A stretch of DNA of 13,455 nt from Dehalococcoidia bacterium. GTDB lineage: Bacteria > Chloroflexota > Dehalococcoidia > Dehalococcoidales > E44-bin46. Within the stretch, counting starts at the first letter, position 1. Each line of letters begins with the position of its first letter. Below are positions 13,251-13,455 of the stretch, piece after piece. The notes beneath the pieces were generated by a model. The model ran no database searches, was not told the DNA's origin, and was given only the letters and a program-made list of their open reading frames with translations. Location of the stretch: assembly GCA_020343755.1 (NCBI GenBank), contig CP070810.1:731349-744803 (forward strand), written 5' to 3'. The position numbers and the translations under genes are program-made.

Positions 13251-13455
13251 GTGGGCAATAAAGACATTAAATATTGGGTGGGCTTCAGCTTGATACCAGG
13301 CATTGGTCGTGTCAGGCTAACCCAGCTGGAAAACTACTTCGGCAGTCTTGAGGCTGCCTGGCATGCCGCTGCCGCTGACTTAAAGCACTCGGGCTTGGAT
13401 AGTGGCTCAATACGTGCCATTACCTCCTGGCGACCTAAGCTCTCTCTGGAAGCGG
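13251..13455 (+). CDS. dprA: DNA processing protein DprA (partial, N-terminus only)
   Basis: DprA binds single-stranded DNA entering the cell and loads RecA during natural transformation; it is also widespread in bacteria not known to be competent. Only the first 68 residues are in the window, so the Rossmann-like core is not seen. The visible part matches the N-terminal helix-hairpin-helix region: KYWVGFSLIPGIGRVRL, then LENYFGSLEAAWHAAAADL, then residues around I-x-A-I. I chose the GTG at 13251 because it places YW about ten residues from the start, as in the family, and follows the promoter directly. There is no Shine-Dalgarno. A TTG at 13212 is in frame but lies in the -35. Confidence 0.85.
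   Translation, partial: MGNKDIKYWVGFSLIPGIGRVRLTQLENYFGSLEAAWHAAAADLKHSGLDSGSIRAITSWRPKLSLEA

Overview
The window comes from a bacterium of moderate GC. It carries most of a V/A-type ATPase operon on the minus strand, a Ycf46-like AAA ATPase and a CaCA-family cation exchanger (also minus), a large repeat-built lipoprotein (plus), two serine tRNAs and the start of dprA (plus). The lipobox signal peptide, Shine-Dalgarno sites, sigma70-type promoters and dprA all argue for a bacterium rather than an archaeon. The mix of V-type ATPase genes, extended -10 boxes such as TGCTAGAAT, and palindrome-rich spacers made me think of Chloroflexota (Dehalococcoidia-like). That placement is a guess from memory.

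Layout. Positions 1-7288 (minus) hold subunits in transcription order H-I-K-E-C-F-A-B. B is cut by the window edge, and subunit D would be expected beyond it. Three junctions (H/I, C/F, A/B) overlap as ATGA, so the subunits are probably translationally coupled. The operon has its own extended -10 promoter at about 7465-7493, followed at once by a 41-nt near-palindrome that could be an operator or an RNA hairpin. The rotor subunit K has two hairpins and all the residues that bind Na+ in the Enterococcus hirae ring, so the machine is predicted to move Na+.

Positions 7520-10152 (minus) hold the CaCA exchanger and the AAA ATPase, 35-44 nt apart and probably one transcript, driven by a consensus promoter at 10179-10207. 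That promoter overlaps the upstream TTG codon, so the AAA protein most likely starts at the ATG at 10152. Positions 10180-10457 are a divergent control region with two further plus-strand promoter candidates and an inverted repeat.

Positions 10458-12461 (plus) encode a 667-residue lipoprotein: lipobox, FN3-like domain, polyproline linker and six tandem repeats of about 87 residues. It is followed by a very structured 3' region (12465-12630) ending in a likely terminator. A promoter at 12724-12752 then reads into tRNA-Ser(CGA) and tRNA-Ser(GGA). Positions 12970-13200 are filled with palindromes that resemble a dispersed intergenic repeat. A strong promoter at 13212-13240 leads into dprA with almost no leader.

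Working together (inference): a Na+-translocating V-type ATPase and a cation exchanger in adjacent transcription units suggest a local ion-circulation module. The AAA protein shares the exchanger's transcript but its client is unknown. The lipoprotein is a separate surface protein of unknown function.
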